Origin: Peptococcus simiae
GTDB lineage: Bacteria > Bacillota > Peptococcia > Peptococcales > Peptococcaceae
Direction of reading: 5' to 3'
Length of the DNA stretch: 64,000 nt
Assembly: GCF_046097595.1 (NCBI RefSeq)
Contig: NZ_JBJUVG010000010.1
Coordinates: forward strand, 3,135-67,134
The position numbers were made by a program, and so were the translations under genes. Of this stretch, positions 33,961 to 42,985 are shown one piece after another. Numbering within the stretch: position 1 is the stretch's first letter; every line of letters begins with the position of its first letter. The notes under the pieces were generated by a model. That model saw nothing but the letters and a program-made list of their open reading frames with translations. It made no database searches and was not told the DNA's origin.

Positions 33961-35115
33961 ATGACCAAAAAGACAAGGCTTTTGCTCCTGCTTTTCTATC
34001 ACAGTCTAGTGTCAGTTCAGAGCCTACTAGCAGTAGATAATTCAGAGCGTTCCACCTACCAGACCCTAAAGAAGCTAAGGCAGGCCCAATACATCAAGCC
34101 CCATCAGCTAACGTACAAAGTAAATGGCAGGCCCATCAAAGAGAACAGCTACGTGATCACCCTAGAGGGGATAAGAGCGCTCAAGAGAGAGAAAGACCTT
34201 CCCCGGGCCTACTACCCCGAACTGATACAAGCCCTAGAGATACCGACCAGCCTCAACATAGTAGGGAGTGGGAATAGTCACCAGCGGTTATCCGAGTATC
34301 TCGGCAAGAGTAGAGCCTCCGTTTTTTCAGCCCTCATGGGCGCAAGGTTCAGCCCCTTGTATCTTTACAAAGGAGCTGAAATCCCCAACTCATTAGGTAG
34401 CCTAGTAAGTGAAGCCGCCGGCAAGCTAGCAGACCCAGAACCTGACCTTCAGCCCCAAAGCCCCTACCGGTTTGTGAGCTACGACCACATCTTAGAGGAA
34501 CTGATCAAGCGAGGATTGTATGATGCCCAGTACCGCCTTGGACGTGAAGTCGGGATAATAAAGAGTAGTAACAGGTCCTTGCTCCTGTACGCAGGAAGTG
34601 AGAGAGGGTTAGGGTGGAGCAAATGGCACCTCAAGTGCGAACTACCGGCCTACTACAAGTACATGGAAGAAGTAGCGAATAAGTCCCTAAACCGTGAAGC
34701 ATACGCAGCCATACTTTTTCCCAGCCCCAAGATTTTCAGTGACATATTCACCGACAAACGGAGTAAGCGAAAAGAGAGCGGCAAGCTGGGAGACCACATA
34801 GATAAACTGTACGCCTTTCCCGAGAGCCAAGCCGGAATAGCCAACGCCAAAGACTGGCTAGACTATGGAGAAGGGTTAACCGAGAGCCTCATTAGCGCAG
34901 CCATAGAGCAGGGAGCCTATGAGAAGAACGACAAGCGGCTCTTTCCCCTAAAGCTTAGAGGGCAAGACGTATACATCAGTCCCTACCTAAGCTACAGCGA
35001 CCTAGAAGAGCTAAAAGGAATCTCCAGCCCCTTCAGGATCCTCTGCCAGCCATGGCAGGAAGCCTACTATCGGAGAATCATGCCCGACAAAGCCTACGAC
35101 CACCTCTATATATAA
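33961..35115 (+). CDS. Replication-relaxation-like winged-helix protein
   Basis: 384 aa. The first 75 residues (RLLLLLFYHSLVSVQSLLAV, TLKKLRQAQYIKPHQLTYK, YVITLEGIRALKREK) match the winged-helix pattern of the replication-relaxation (PF13814-like) family found on plasmids and ICEs. The rest is an unknown alpha/beta domain. AAAAGGAGG lies 7 bases before the ATG. From here to about 41.5 kb, coding favours CTA, ATA and AGC codons more than the transfer genes do. It may help in mobilisation or replication; not proven. Confidence 0.55.
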   Translation: MTKKTRLLLLLFYHSLVSVQSLLAVDNSERSTYQTLKKLRQAQYIKPHQLTYKVNGRPIKENSYVITLEGIRALKREKDLPRAYYPELIQALEIPTSLNIVGSGNSHQRLSEYLGKSRASVFSALMGARFSPLYLYKGAEIPNSLGSLVSEAAGKLADPEPDLQPQSPYRFVSYDHILEELIKRGLYDAQYRLGREVGIIKSSNRSLLLYAGSERGLGWSKWHLKCELPAYYKYMEEVANKSLNREAYAAILFPSPKIFSDIFTDKRSKRKESGKLGDHIDKLYAFPESQAGIANAKDWLDYGEGLTESLISAAIEQGAYEKNDKRLFPLKLRGQDVYISPYLSYSDLEELKGISSPFRILCQPWQEAYYRRIMPDKAYDHLYI

Positions 35116-35128
35116 AGGAGTGATAACC

Positions 35129-35452
35129 ATGGATAAGAAATCCATCCACAAGAAACTAATCCCCCTCGCCCTAAGTACAGCCCTTCTAATAGGCGTAGCC
35201 CCCCTACCCATAGAAGCAACAGAAGTCCTCCCAATTACCGAGAGCCAAACAGTCAATATAGAAACCATTAACTACCAGCCCCTAGCCTCCAACCAAGAAG
35301 TCACAAGCGAGAGCGAAGCCGACATCATCACAGACGGACAAGCAGAAGTCAAAGAAGAGAAAAGTAAGAAACACTTCTTTATTCTCGGCGGCGGCCTCTT
35401 AGCCATCATGATGATCACCTACCTCATAATCGGCCGAGTGAATAAAAAATAA
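35129..35452 (+). CDS. Small secreted, membrane-anchored protein
   Basis: 107 aa from ATG 35129 (AAAGGAGTG upstream; ATG 35120 is too close to it). Signal peptide KKLIPLALSTALLIGVAPLP then EATEV, a short acidic outer part, and a C-terminal helix FILGGGLLAIMMITYLIIGR closing with VNKK. No LPXTG motif. Unknown function; part of the surface-protein group with the 37587 and 40477 genes. Confidence 0.7.
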   Translation: MDKKSIHKKLIPLALSTALLIGVAPLPIEATEVLPITESQTVNIETINYQPLASNQEVTSESEADIITDGQAEVKEEKSKKHFFILGGGLLAIMMITYLIIGRVNKK

Positions 35453-35469
35453 GAAAGGAAGCCCCCAGC

Positions 35470-35666
35470 ATGGATAGCCACCAAGAACACCTAAAAAAGC
35501 GACGAGAGTACTACCGGAAGAACTGGAGCCATATTCGCCAACGGGACAACGCCAACGCCAAGCGGCTAAGGCAAAAGCACCCCCAGGAGTACAAAAAGAA
35601 AACCCAAATCTACCTAGATAAGAATAAAAAAAAAGAGACAAGCACAATAGAGATGCAGCCCTTGAC
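35470..35666 (+). pseudogene. Small basic protein gene interrupted by the IStron (5' exon)
   Basis: 65 codons of a very basic protein (KKRREYYRKNWSHIRQRD, KKTQIYLDKNKKK). GAAAGGAAG before the ATG. It now ends at a stop three bases into the insertion. Joining base 35666 to 37551 gives continuous codons (T-AALEEEKGGQE-stop) that end in TAATG, overlapping the ATG of the next gene at 37587 exactly as an intact operon would. So the element sits inside this gene, and splicing or excision would restore about 77 codons. The exact junction is inferred. Confidence 0.6.
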
Positions 35667-35749
35667 CTAAAGAATAACCCCGACTACCGCAATATTATCA
35701 ACCGCCTCGTAAAACCCCTGGCTTCAGCTATGGGGATATAAGAGGCAAA

Positions 35750-36070
35750 TGGTAAGCATATAGGGAAACCTGTATGTAGCGGTACGCAAGTACCCTCTAA
35801 CACCTGAATTGCTGGAATACCCTAAAGCCGGACTGGCTACAACGTAAGGATGAAAAGCCTAAGCGTGAAAGCAGCGAAAGCAGAAAAAACAGTCCGGATG
35901 GCATAAGGTTAAATCCTAAGTGCCGGTTGCAGAGTGGGCAATCAGCAGGCAAGCCCCGAATAGGGGAAGCTTCAACGACTATTCCTCCTGAGGGAAGTAG
36001 GTTCAAGCGAACCGAAGTGGGTGTACCCAAACAGGTCAAGCTGTGGGACGAGATATAGTCTGTGCTTGCA
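35750..36070 (+). ncRNA. Group I intron ribozyme core
   Basis: The four conserved strands of a group I core occur in order: P (AATTGCTGGAA, 35807-35817), Q (GCAATCAGCAGGC, 35938-35950), R (CTTCAACGACTAT, 35970-35982) and S (ACGAGATATAGTCTG, 36048-36062). P pairs with Q (P4/P5), CGACTA pairs with TAGTC (P7), CCCC-GAATA-GGGG forms P6, and GGTAC-GCAA-GTACC (35781-35794) a P2-like hairpin. The 5' splice site would be at the element's left end, the 3' site at 37550. This would let the host RNA lose the insertion. I could not fix the P1 guide sequence with certainty. Confidence 0.78.
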
Positions 36071-36237
36071 GGAAACTGCAAGAAGTTCATAAGAGAACTG
36101 CATGGGAACTAGCGAGCCTATGTGAACTAGGCCTCCAAAACGGCCTAAAGACAGGTGGTTCAAACACCACTACTGTATAGAACATCCGTTCTCTTTCGTA
36201 TATAATAAAGATATACAAGGGAAAGGAGGTGTTCACC

Positions 36238-37482
36238 ATGTATCGCACACTAAGCTGCTATATTCGTTCCCTTAATAAAGACGAATACGAGTCCCTAAGA
36301 GAGCTGTGTCGGTACAGCAACAACCTTTACAATGTAGCCCTTTACAATATCCGCCAACATTACTTCAAGGAGCAGAAATACCTGAACTATGAAAGCAACT
36401 ATCATCTTTGTAAAGAAAACGAAAACTACAAGATGATCCAAGCCGGAGTAGCCCAGCAAACCCTGAAAGCAGCGGACCGCAGTTTTAAATCCTTTTTTGG
36501 CCTGCTGAAAAAAGCAAGCAAGGGCGAATACCGCCATAAAGACATACGGATTCCCAAATACAGGGAAAAAGGCGGTAGCTTTTCTTTAATCCTGCAGAAA
36601 AATGCGATTAACATCCGGAAAGGGAAAATCAAAGTACCCATGAGCAGGGCTTTTTCAAAAACACACAAGCCCATCTACCTCACCCTTCCGCCTATCCTTG
36701 AAGGCAAAGTGATCGAGGAAATTCGCATCATCCCCATCTACAAGGGAAGGTACTTCAAGATCCAGTACTGCTACAAAGAAGAGCCTCTTCTGTTAAAACA
36801 GGATTCCGGAAAAGCCCTAGCCATTGACCTGGGCGTTAATAACCTAGCCACCTGCTTAACAAGTGACGGGACGACGTTCATTATGGACGGACGTAAACTG
36901 AAATCCATTAACCGCCACTGGAACAAGCGTAAGGCTAGACTACAAAGCATAGCCGCCAAACAGGGGCTTAAAACGACCAAGGTCATCCAAGACATAACCA
37001 TAAAAAGGAATAACCGTTGTAAAGACTACATTCGTAAAACCGCAAGATATATCATCAACTACGCCATAGACCACAAGATTGGAACAATCGTCTGTGGCTA
37101 TAACCCTGAAATGAAAAAATTCCTAAAGCTTGGAAAAAAGAATAACCAAACCTTCACCCAAATAAGCTTTAGCGATTTAAGAAACAGCTTAAAATTCCTT
37201 TGCGAATACTACGGCATCACCTACATGGAACAGGAAGAAAGCTATACATCCAAAGCAAGCTTCCTAGACCAAGACCCCATGCCTGCCTATCCGACAAAAG
37301 AAAACGCAAGCTTTTCAGGGAAACGGATTCATAGAGGACTATACCAGACCTCTACCGGTCAACAGTTGAATGCTGACGTTAATGCAGCAGCCAATATCCT
37401 GCGTAAAAGTAATGTTGTGAGCTTAGAAGCTCTATACAGTAGTGGCGTTCTGGGTACGCCAGCAAGAATAAGGGTTACCTGA
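36238..37482 (+). CDS. tnpB: TnpB of the IStron (RuvC with displaced Glu, no zinc finger)
   Basis: About 414 aa from ATG 36238, nine bases after AAAGGAGG (the GTG 36229 abuts it). RuvC-like RNA-guided nuclease family. First Asp in LAIDLGVNNLAT; last Asp in NADVNAAANILRK. At the usual RuvC-II Glu position the sequence reads IVCGYNPEMK, so Glu is missing. A Glu pair in EQEESYTSKASFLD lies about 46 residues later, as in TnpB/Fanzor proteins with a rearranged active site. The usual CxxC...CxxC zinc finger is absent. Usually guided by an RNA from the right end of the element. Confidence 0.88.
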   Translation: MYRTLSCYIRSLNKDEYESLRELCRYSNNLYNVALYNIRQHYFKEQKYLNYESNYHLCKENENYKMIQAGVAQQTLKAADRSFKSFFGLLKKASKGEYRHKDIRIPKYREKGGSFSLILQKNAINIRKGKIKVPMSRAFSKTHKPIYLTLPPILEGKVIEEIRIIPIYKGRYFKIQYCYKEEPLLLKQDSGKALAIDLGVNNLATCLTSDGTTFIMDGRKLKSINRHWNKRKARLQSIAAKQGLKTTKVIQDITIKRNNRCKDYIRKTARYIINYAIDHKIGTIVCGYNPEMKKFLKLGKKNNQTFTQISFSDLRNSLKFLCEYYGITYMEQEESYTSKASFLDQDPMPAYPTKENASFSGKRIHRGLYQTSTGQQLNADVNAAANILRKSNVVSLEALYSSGVLGTPARIRVT

Positions 37483-37586
37483 CCATTCAGGTGGAAACAT
37501 AAAACCAAACTTCTTGTGAACTCCCTGCCTTTAGGTATGGGGAGGCTCAGTGCAGCCCTAGAAGAAGAGAAAGGAGGGCAAGAGTA

Positions 37587-39176
37587 ATGCAGCTATACAC
37601 CGACCAAGACCTAGAGCAAGAGAGCATCCCAATGCTTCAGGATAAAGACAACGCCCAACTCTACCGGGTAACAATGGGCCAAGACAACTTTCTCCTGCTC
37701 AAGCTAACCAGCGAGAGCGACAACCCCATCCACGTTATCCTGTCATCAGGCGACCCCGATAAAGCCCAACTCTTTCAGAACCTAAGAGATACCGCCAACC
37801 CCGTCCTAGACCAAGCCCAAGTCAAACAAGGCGAGAAAAGAATAGACTACCAGTTCATCATCAAAGAAGAACCCCCCCTAACCGCAGTTGACCTGAGCGA
37901 GAGTAAAGATAAAGAGCGAGCCATCTTCCACCTACAAGTAACAGCAGCCCTTATTCAGATCAACGCATGGCTGAATGGCCTAGGCAGTAGACTGGGTAAA
38001 GTCAGCTATGATGACCTCTGCCTGTCACAAGCAACAGGAAATATTTTGCTCCAGTCCCTTGTTTACGACCCAGAAGAAGAAGCCCTATATTATAACCCAC
38101 CCCTAGAAAAAGAAGTCGGCTCTGAAACCGCCTACCTGTGTGGGCAATTGTGGAACAGACTGAACAAAAAAGAGCCAACCGAAGCCCCCAATATAAACGA
38201 GCTGCCTAAGATCCTTAGCAAAGAAAGCCAAGAAATGCTAGAGCAGCTTATCCTAGGCGAACCCTTAAATAACGAACTTATTTATAGCCAACTCCGTAAC
38301 GAAATCCAACTTCTTTCAGCACCCCCCGAAGAGAAGAAAAGCGGACTGAAAAAGAAACTGGCCGGGAGCAAAGAGAAAGAAGCCAAGCCCAAGAAAAGGA
38401 AGAAGAACCTACCACCCCTCCCCCTTTTAGTCGCCGGCGGCCTCCTTATTTCCCTTATGCTCTTCAGGCTCGTCAGCTGTCAGGCCCAAGATGATCCCGA
38501 AGATACCAGTTCCACCATGGAAACCAGCGAAAGTAGCCAGACAGATAGTAGCGCCGACCTCGACTTTGAAAACTCCAGCCTGTCCGAACTTGAAGAAAGA
38601 CAGGAAGAAGAAGATGCCGCCCGTGAAAAAGAACTAGAAGAAGAACGGGAAAAAGAAGCCGCCGAACAGGAAGAGAAAGAAGCAGCTGAAAAAGCCCGTC
38701 AAGAACAGGAAGAAGCCGCCAACGCCAAAGAAAAAGAAAGAGATAACGCCTACAACGACCGACTCAAATCTCTTGAAAAAAGAAGTAGAGAGCTTGACGC
38801 AAGAGAAGCTAAGCTCCGGGACATGCAGAACCAATTAAGTAAGGCCCAAGCCAACGTGCAGGCCCAAAGCCAAGCGAATAGACAGGCCCAACCTGCTCAA
38901 AGTACCCAAGGAGCGCAACAACCTACCCCGGCTAAGCAATCGGGCCTCAAAGCGAGTACCAGCGAAGGCTTTTCAGTCAGTCCCTCCACAATTACCCTCG
39001 CCGTTAACGGTAAGGAAAAGCTGCTGCCGAATAAGACCTGCATTTGGTTAGTTGAAGATACTAGTATTGCTACCGTTGAAAAAGGCACCGTTATTGGCCA
39101 TGCTCAAGGCAAGACAACCATAAAAGCCCAAAGCCTGAAAGGGGAGACTTATACGATAAACGTGACAGTTAAATAA
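37587..39176 (+). CDS. Single-pass membrane protein with coiled coil and Ig-like (BIG2) end
   Basis: 529 aa. A cytoplasmic N-terminal domain of about 250 residues (no family recognised) and a lysine-rich stretch precede one membrane helix near 275-298 (PLPLLVAGGLLISLMLFRLV). A long glutamate/alanine/lysine coiled coil (about 330-420), a glutamine-rich linker, and a C-terminal bacterial Ig-like group 2 domain follow (SVSPSTITLAVNGKEKLLP, DTSIATVEKGTVIGHAQGKT). AAAGGAGGG before the ATG. Probably spans the wall; it could aid mating contact or the transfer channel. Confidence 0.7.
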   Translation: MQLYTDQDLEQESIPMLQDKDNAQLYRVTMGQDNFLLLKLTSESDNPIHVILSSGDPDKAQLFQNLRDTANPVLDQAQVKQGEKRIDYQFIIKEEPPLTAVDLSESKDKERAIFHLQVTAALIQINAWLNGLGSRLGKVSYDDLCLSQATGNILLQSLVYDPEEEALYYNPPLEKEVGSETAYLCGQLWNRLNKKEPTEAPNINELPKILSKESQEMLEQLILGEPLNNELIYSQLRNEIQLLSAPPEEKKSGLKKKLAGSKEKEAKPKKRKKNLPPLPLLVAGGLLISLMLFRLVSCQAQDDPEDTSSTMETSESSQTDSSADLDFENSSLSELEERQEEEDAAREKELEEEREKEAAEQEEKEAAEKARQEQEEAANAKEKERDNAYNDRLKSLEKRSRELDAREAKLRDMQNQLSKAQANVQAQSQANRQAQPAQSTQGAQQPTPAKQSGLKASTSEGFSVSPSTITLAVNGKEKLLPNKTCIWLVEDTSIATVEKGTVIGHAQGKTTIKAQSLKGETYTINVTVK

Positions 39177-39230
39177 GCGGATGTTGAGATTAAAATATAA
39201 TCATTGTAACCAATGGAAAGGAGGTATCAT

Positions 39231-39743
39231 ATGCAAGGCAGGACCCACCTTGTAGGTGGACTGGCAGTGGGGCTGGCCATGCTTAGCCTAGAGCGATTTC
39301 AAATGCCCATGGAAGACGCCCTCGTCTGTCTGGGAGCAGCAGCAGTAGGGAGCCTCCTCCCCGACATAGACACCCCGGAGAGTAAACTAGGCCACCTCGT
39401 TAAACCCCTAGCCCTTATCCTTAACCGGACCACAGGCCACAGAGGCCTCACCCATAGCCCCCTCTTTGTTGCCATCTTATACCTACTCCTCGAAGCCATT
39501 ATTCCCGGCTTTCATGACCCGGCCCTCTTTTTTACAGTCGGCATGCTTAGCCACCTTGTATTAGATATGCTCAACCATAAAGGCGTACCCCTCTTGTACC
39601 CCTTGCCCCTAAAACTTCATATTGCCAACCTAAAAAATGGCAGTATAGAAGAATTTACTATCCGAATGATCCTCTGTGGCACCTGCTTCTTGCTGTGCCT
39701 ACACCTCGTTATGGAGAAAGGAATCCCTTATGAATTACTTTAA
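39231..39743 (+). CDS. YdjM/DUF457-type membrane-bound metal-dependent hydrolase
   Basis: 170 aa from ATG 39231 behind AAAGGAGG. MQGRTHLVGGLAVGLAML, LLPDIDTPES, TGHRGLTHSPLFVAIL and GMLSHLVLDMLNHKGVPLLYP are the H/D metal-binding motifs and helices of the LexA-regulated YdjM family. These are integral membrane hydrolases of unknown substrate, common on plasmids and phages. It overlaps the next gene by 14 bases. Confidence 0.88.
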   Translation: MQGRTHLVGGLAVGLAMLSLERFQMPMEDALVCLGAAAVGSLLPDIDTPESKLGHLVKPLALILNRTTGHRGLTHSPLFVAILYLLLEAIIPGFHDPALFFTVGMLSHLVLDMLNHKGVPLLYPLPLKLHIANLKNGSIEEFTIRMILCGTCFLLCLHLVMEKGIPYELL

Positions 39744-39960
39744 TCCTGATTACACCAAAGAAAAAATAACCCTATTAAATAAACTCGCCGAAAGTCACCT
39801 AGAACGAGCAGAACTCCTATCTGAGATTGCCCTCTTAACAGCCCTCCTAGCGGATGCCCAAGGGGCAGAAAAAATAGTCCTGCATGAAGAAATAATCTCC
39901 CTAGATGACCTAGAAACCTTTTTCCAGTCCCTCTTCGACAGGGGTGGTAGCTTTGACTGA
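39730..39960 (+). CDS. Small unknown protein
   Basis: 76 aa from ATG 39730 (GGAGAAAGGA upstream, inside the previous gene). Helical and acidic (LNKLAESHLERAELLSEIAL). No family recognised. It overlaps the genes on both sides, so it is part of one translationally coupled operon. Confidence 0.6.
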   Translation: MNYFNPDYTKEKITLLNKLAESHLERAELLSEIALLTALLADAQGAEKIVLHEEIISLDDLETFFQSLFDRGGSFD

Positions 39961-40471
39961 AGAAGAAAAAATAACCGTCTGCCTAGAACGACTGAACCAC
40001 CGGAGCATATATGACATAGCCCAGACCATAGGGATTACTAGCCAAGGAATCCATAACTTCTTAGATAAATTGCCCGGCGTAAAAGGGGAGTGTAGCATCC
40101 CCCCTATTCCGGATAGCCTCGCCAAGCGAGTGATTACCTACTACTTCCTAGGCTATACAACCCTAGAAATATCCGAGAGGCTAGACCTATACCCCGGCGA
40201 AGTCATAGATGTATTTTCAGCCCTAAAGACCAAGAAAAACCCGGCCGTTCGCAGCAAATACTACCCGGCTGTTACAGAATGGATGAAAGAAAATGGCTAC
40301 ACCATCAAAGAATTTGGTCAGGCCATAGGCGTTCATCCTAATAAGCTAAGTGCTATTTTACGGGGCGAGTACAGAAACCATATGACCTGCAAAGTTGCCC
40401 AGAAGATTAAAAGCTTTACAGGCCTAAGCCTGAAAGAGATCTATAGCGTTCAGCTGAATAAAGGAGAGTAA
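39953..40471 (+). CDS. Double helix-turn-helix regulator
   Basis: About 172 aa from TTG 39953, with GGGGTGG five bases upstream. Two or three HTH-like blocks are visible: SIYDIAQTIGITSQGIHNFL near the N-terminus, TTLEISERLDLYPGEVIDVF in the middle, and an XRE-type C-terminal block (TIKEFGQAIGVHPNKLSAIL, then FTGLSLKEIYSVQ). Likely a DNA-binding regulator within the surface-protein operon. Confidence 0.65.
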   Translation: MTEEEKITVCLERLNHRSIYDIAQTIGITSQGIHNFLDKLPGVKGECSIPPIPDSLAKRVITYYFLGYTTLEISERLDLYPGEVIDVFSALKTKKNPAVRSKYYPAVTEWMKENGYTIKEFGQAIGVHPNKLSAILRGEYRNHMTCKVAQKIKSFTGLSLKEIYSVQLNKGE

Positions 40472-40476
40472 TCACC

Positions 40477-41514
40477 ATGAATAAAGCACAAAAAAGACTT
40501 TTACTCGTAGTCGCAATAATCGGTTGTGTGATCCTCGGCTTTATCTTGGGAAAGATCCTCTTGAAACCTCCGGAAGTGGAAGCACCCAAAGAAGAACCCA
40601 CTAACGAAACAGCAGAACTCAAGGCAGACCCCAAATACACCAATGATGAGGTCGTCCAATACAACTTCGGTAAAGGCACCTTAAAGGCCGGACTGGGGAA
40701 AAAGATTAAAGATGACCACATTTACCTGAACCTAGATAGTGATTACAAGGGCAATATTGGCTACTATGTCGAAAGCGACCGTGTTCCCCTAGAACTTAGC
40801 CGGGGCCAAGACCAAACCGCTGATACCGTTGACCTATCCAAAGAAACCAACGTCATTATGCGGTCCCCCTACTACCAAATAGACCTAGGACCTAGCCGCT
40901 ACCTAAACGAGAAAGATTACGGCATCCGCTGGCAGGATGACGAACTCTATGACGGGAAAAGAGGCGGTGCCACCATTAATATCCGGGGCATTGACCGGGA
41001 AAGCGGTGAACTCCTTTTCATTGCAGACCTAACCATCAGCTATAACAAAGAAACCGGAGAATACCGCTTAGATACGCTAAAGAGCGCAGAAGTCCTAGAT
41101 AAACAGAATCTTAGCCCTAAAGAAAGAGATAAGGCCCTCCAAGAGGCAACAGACTTCGTTAATGACAAGCTTGAATTAGACCTACCGGAAGGCTGGGAAA
41201 AAGAAGCTAAAGAAAAGGCCATCTGCCATATGCACGAGATGACCTATTTCCCTCGCTACCTAGATACAGAAAAGAAAGTAGCCTACAAAAGAGACATTAC
41301 TACCTGCACCAATACCGTAGCAGTCAACCTGCCCCTGCCCCCGAACCGGTATGGCTTTGTAACCGTCTACTTTGCACCTAAAACCCAGCTGATTGGCCTA
41401 GAAAAGCCGACAGCCCCCGGAGAAGATGACCTTAATCTGAAACTCATAGGCTATGACCCCATCTATCCTAAAAACCCACAGACCGCTATTGCACCGCCAC
41501 GATTCTATGATTAA
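40477..41514 (+). CDS. Membrane-anchored extracytoplasmic protein
   Basis: 345 aa. An N-terminal anchor (RLLLVVAIIGCVILGFILGK) is followed by a proline/glutamate spacer and an outer domain rich in beta structure. No family recognised; the single anchor followed by a beta-rich domain resembles VirB8-like subunits in layout only. AAAGGAG site before the ATG. Confidence 0.6.
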   Translation: MNKAQKRLLLVVAIIGCVILGFILGKILLKPPEVEAPKEEPTNETAELKADPKYTNDEVVQYNFGKGTLKAGLGKKIKDDHIYLNLDSDYKGNIGYYVESDRVPLELSRGQDQTADTVDLSKETNVIMRSPYYQIDLGPSRYLNEKDYGIRWQDDELYDGKRGGATINIRGIDRESGELLFIADLTISYNKETGEYRLDTLKSAEVLDKQNLSPKERDKALQEATDFVNDKLELDLPEGWEKEAKEKAICHMHEMTYFPRYLDTEKKVAYKRDITTCTNTVAVNLPLPPNRYGFVTVYFAPKTQLIGLEKPTAPGEDDLNLKLIGYDPIYPKNPQTAIAPPRFYD

Positions 41515-41526
41515 GGAGGGATTAGC

Positions 41527-41886
41527 GTGGCAAAAATCCTAGATACAGCAGAACAAAAAGAAGCCCTAAGAGAAATAACAGAAGGGCTGAAAGTCATTCA
41601 AGATATAGACAAAGTTTTAGCCAGTTCCAGCCCCCTTTGCCTTGGTATTTTAAGCGACAACAAGCTAAAAATAAGCCTAGATACCCATACCTCCGAGAGT
41701 GGTCAAGTCGAGCGCCTGCTGGGAAAATTAAGGGCCAAGATAGCCAAGAAAATACCTGCGCAAGCAGATAAATACCATATTGGCCTCTCCGAAGAAGAGC
41801 GGACCCTTATTAGCGGCCCCTCGAAGGAAGAGAAGGGTGTAGAGGATAAGAAGGTAAGAAAAAATGCTGAAGTCACTAAAAATTAG
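41527..41886 (+). pseudogene. Gene split by the second tnpB insertion (5' part)
   Basis: GTG start with AAGGAGG upstream. The first ~105 codons (ILDTAEQKEALREITEGLKV, SGQVERLLGKLRAKIAKKIP) look native; the last codons run into the tnpB start region. A 42-codon fragment just after the element's right end (43114-43239: KWNEEQINTAQLLKAFGQQP...) is probably its original C-terminus. Function unknown. Confidence 0.55.
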
Positions 41887-42985
41887 GATCTATCCTAATA
41901 AACAGCAAGAAGAACTTCTCAATAAAACCTTTGGCTGTGTCCGGTTCATATACAACCACTACTTGGATCAAAAAATTGGCCATTACAAAGAAACGGGGAC
42001 AAATTTAAGCTATGCGTCCTGTTCAAAGGATTTAACGGCATTAAAAAAAGAACTTATTTGGCTAAAAGAAGTCGATAAATTTGCATTACAAAATGCACTC
42101 AGAGGTCTTGAGGCCGCCTATAAGAACTTTTTTGAAAAGAGAAGTTCATTTCCGACCTTCAAATCTAAAAAGCGGAGTAAACCATCTTACAAAACAAGCT
42201 TTACCAATAACAATATCGAAATTCGAGACAATGCAATAAAACTACCAAAACTAGGCTTTGTTCACTATCGAGACGCTACAGTCATCAAAGAGAAAATCAT
42301 CAGTGTTACCCTGTCAAAAACAAGGACAGGTAAATACTTTGCAAGCATTACTTATGAAAAAGAAGACGTCCTGCGACTTGAAAAGACCCATTCACACATA
42401 GGTATTGATGTAGGTATTAATGATTTTCTCATTACCTCAAGTGGGGAAAAAATAAAAAACCCCCACTTCTATAGATGTCTGGAAAAGAAACTCGCTAAAG
42501 AGCAAAGGATTCTTTCCAGGCGCTATGAACAAGCCAAAAAGGAAAACAGACCCCTCTCAGAATGTAAGAACTATCAAAAGCAAAAACGAAGAGTTGCAGC
42601 GATACACGAGAAGATAGCGAATCAAAGAAAAGACTTCTTGCAAAAATTAAGCACCGATATCATCAAAAGCCACGATGTAATCTGTGTTGAAAATATCAAC
42701 GTAAAAGGTCTTCTCCAAAAGCACAAGCTAGCAAAATCTATTTCCGATGTATCGTGGTCAGAATTTATTCGACAACTTGAATATAAAGCGGACTGGTACG
42801 GCAAACAAGTCATCAAAATCGATCGCTTTTACCCGTCGAGTAAAACCTGTCATATCTGCGGTCATAAAGAAGACTTAACCCTGTCAACAAGAGAATGGCA
42901 ATGTCCAAGTTGTCACACAATCCATGACCGAGATATCAACGCAGCGGTTAACATATTGCACGAAGGCTTAAAACAATTAGCTTAA
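41864..42985 (+). CDS. tnpB: Canonical TnpB RNA-guided nuclease
   Basis: 373 aa. Helix-rich N-terminal region (IRIYPNKQQEELLNKTFGC), then RuvC motifs: Asp in HIGIDVGINDFLI, Glu in DVICVENINVKGL, zinc finger CHICG...CPSC, and final Asp in HDRDINAAVNILHEG. All catalytic residues are present, unlike the altered IStron TnpB at 36238, so it is predicted to be active with its omega RNA. Overlaps the split gene. Confidence 0.93.
   Translation: MLKSLKIRIYPNKQQEELLNKTFGCVRFIYNHYLDQKIGHYKETGTNLSYASCSKDLTALKKELIWLKEVDKFALQNALRGLEAAYKNFFEKRSSFPTFKSKKRSKPSYKTSFTNNNIEIRDNAIKLPKLGFVHYRDATVIKEKIISVTLSKTRTGKYFASITYEKEDVLRLEKTHSHIGIDVGINDFLITSSGEKIKNPHFYRCLEKKLAKEQRILSRRYEQAKKENRPLSECKNYQKQKRRVAAIHEKIANQRKDFLQKLSTDIIKSHDVICVENINVKGLLQKHKLAKSISDVSWSEFIRQLEYKADWYGKQVIKIDRFYPSSKTCHICGHKEDLTLSTREWQCPSCHTIHDRDINAAVNILHEGLKQLA

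Larger units (their letters stand above)
35667..37550 (+). mobile_element. IStron: IS200/IS605-type element with group I intron and tnpB
   Basis: The left flank ends TTGAC (35662-35666), a known type of IS605 target. The left-end hairpin CCCC-TGGC-TTCA-GCTA-(T)-GGGG (35714-35734) has the bulged T typical of these elements. A group I ribozyme core (35780-36070) and tnpB (36238-37482) follow. The right-end hairpin CTCCCTGCC...GGTATGGGGAG (37521-37544) ends in GGCTCAG. The last base G (37550) would be the omega-G of the intron. No tnpA is present, so movement would need help in trans. Flanks joined without the element restore a gene. Confidence 0.75.

Noticed and set aside
35471..36163. Minus-strand frames of 63-97 codons over the intron region
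   Set aside because: They overlap the group I core, whose conserved strands explain the sequence; no ribosome binding sites.
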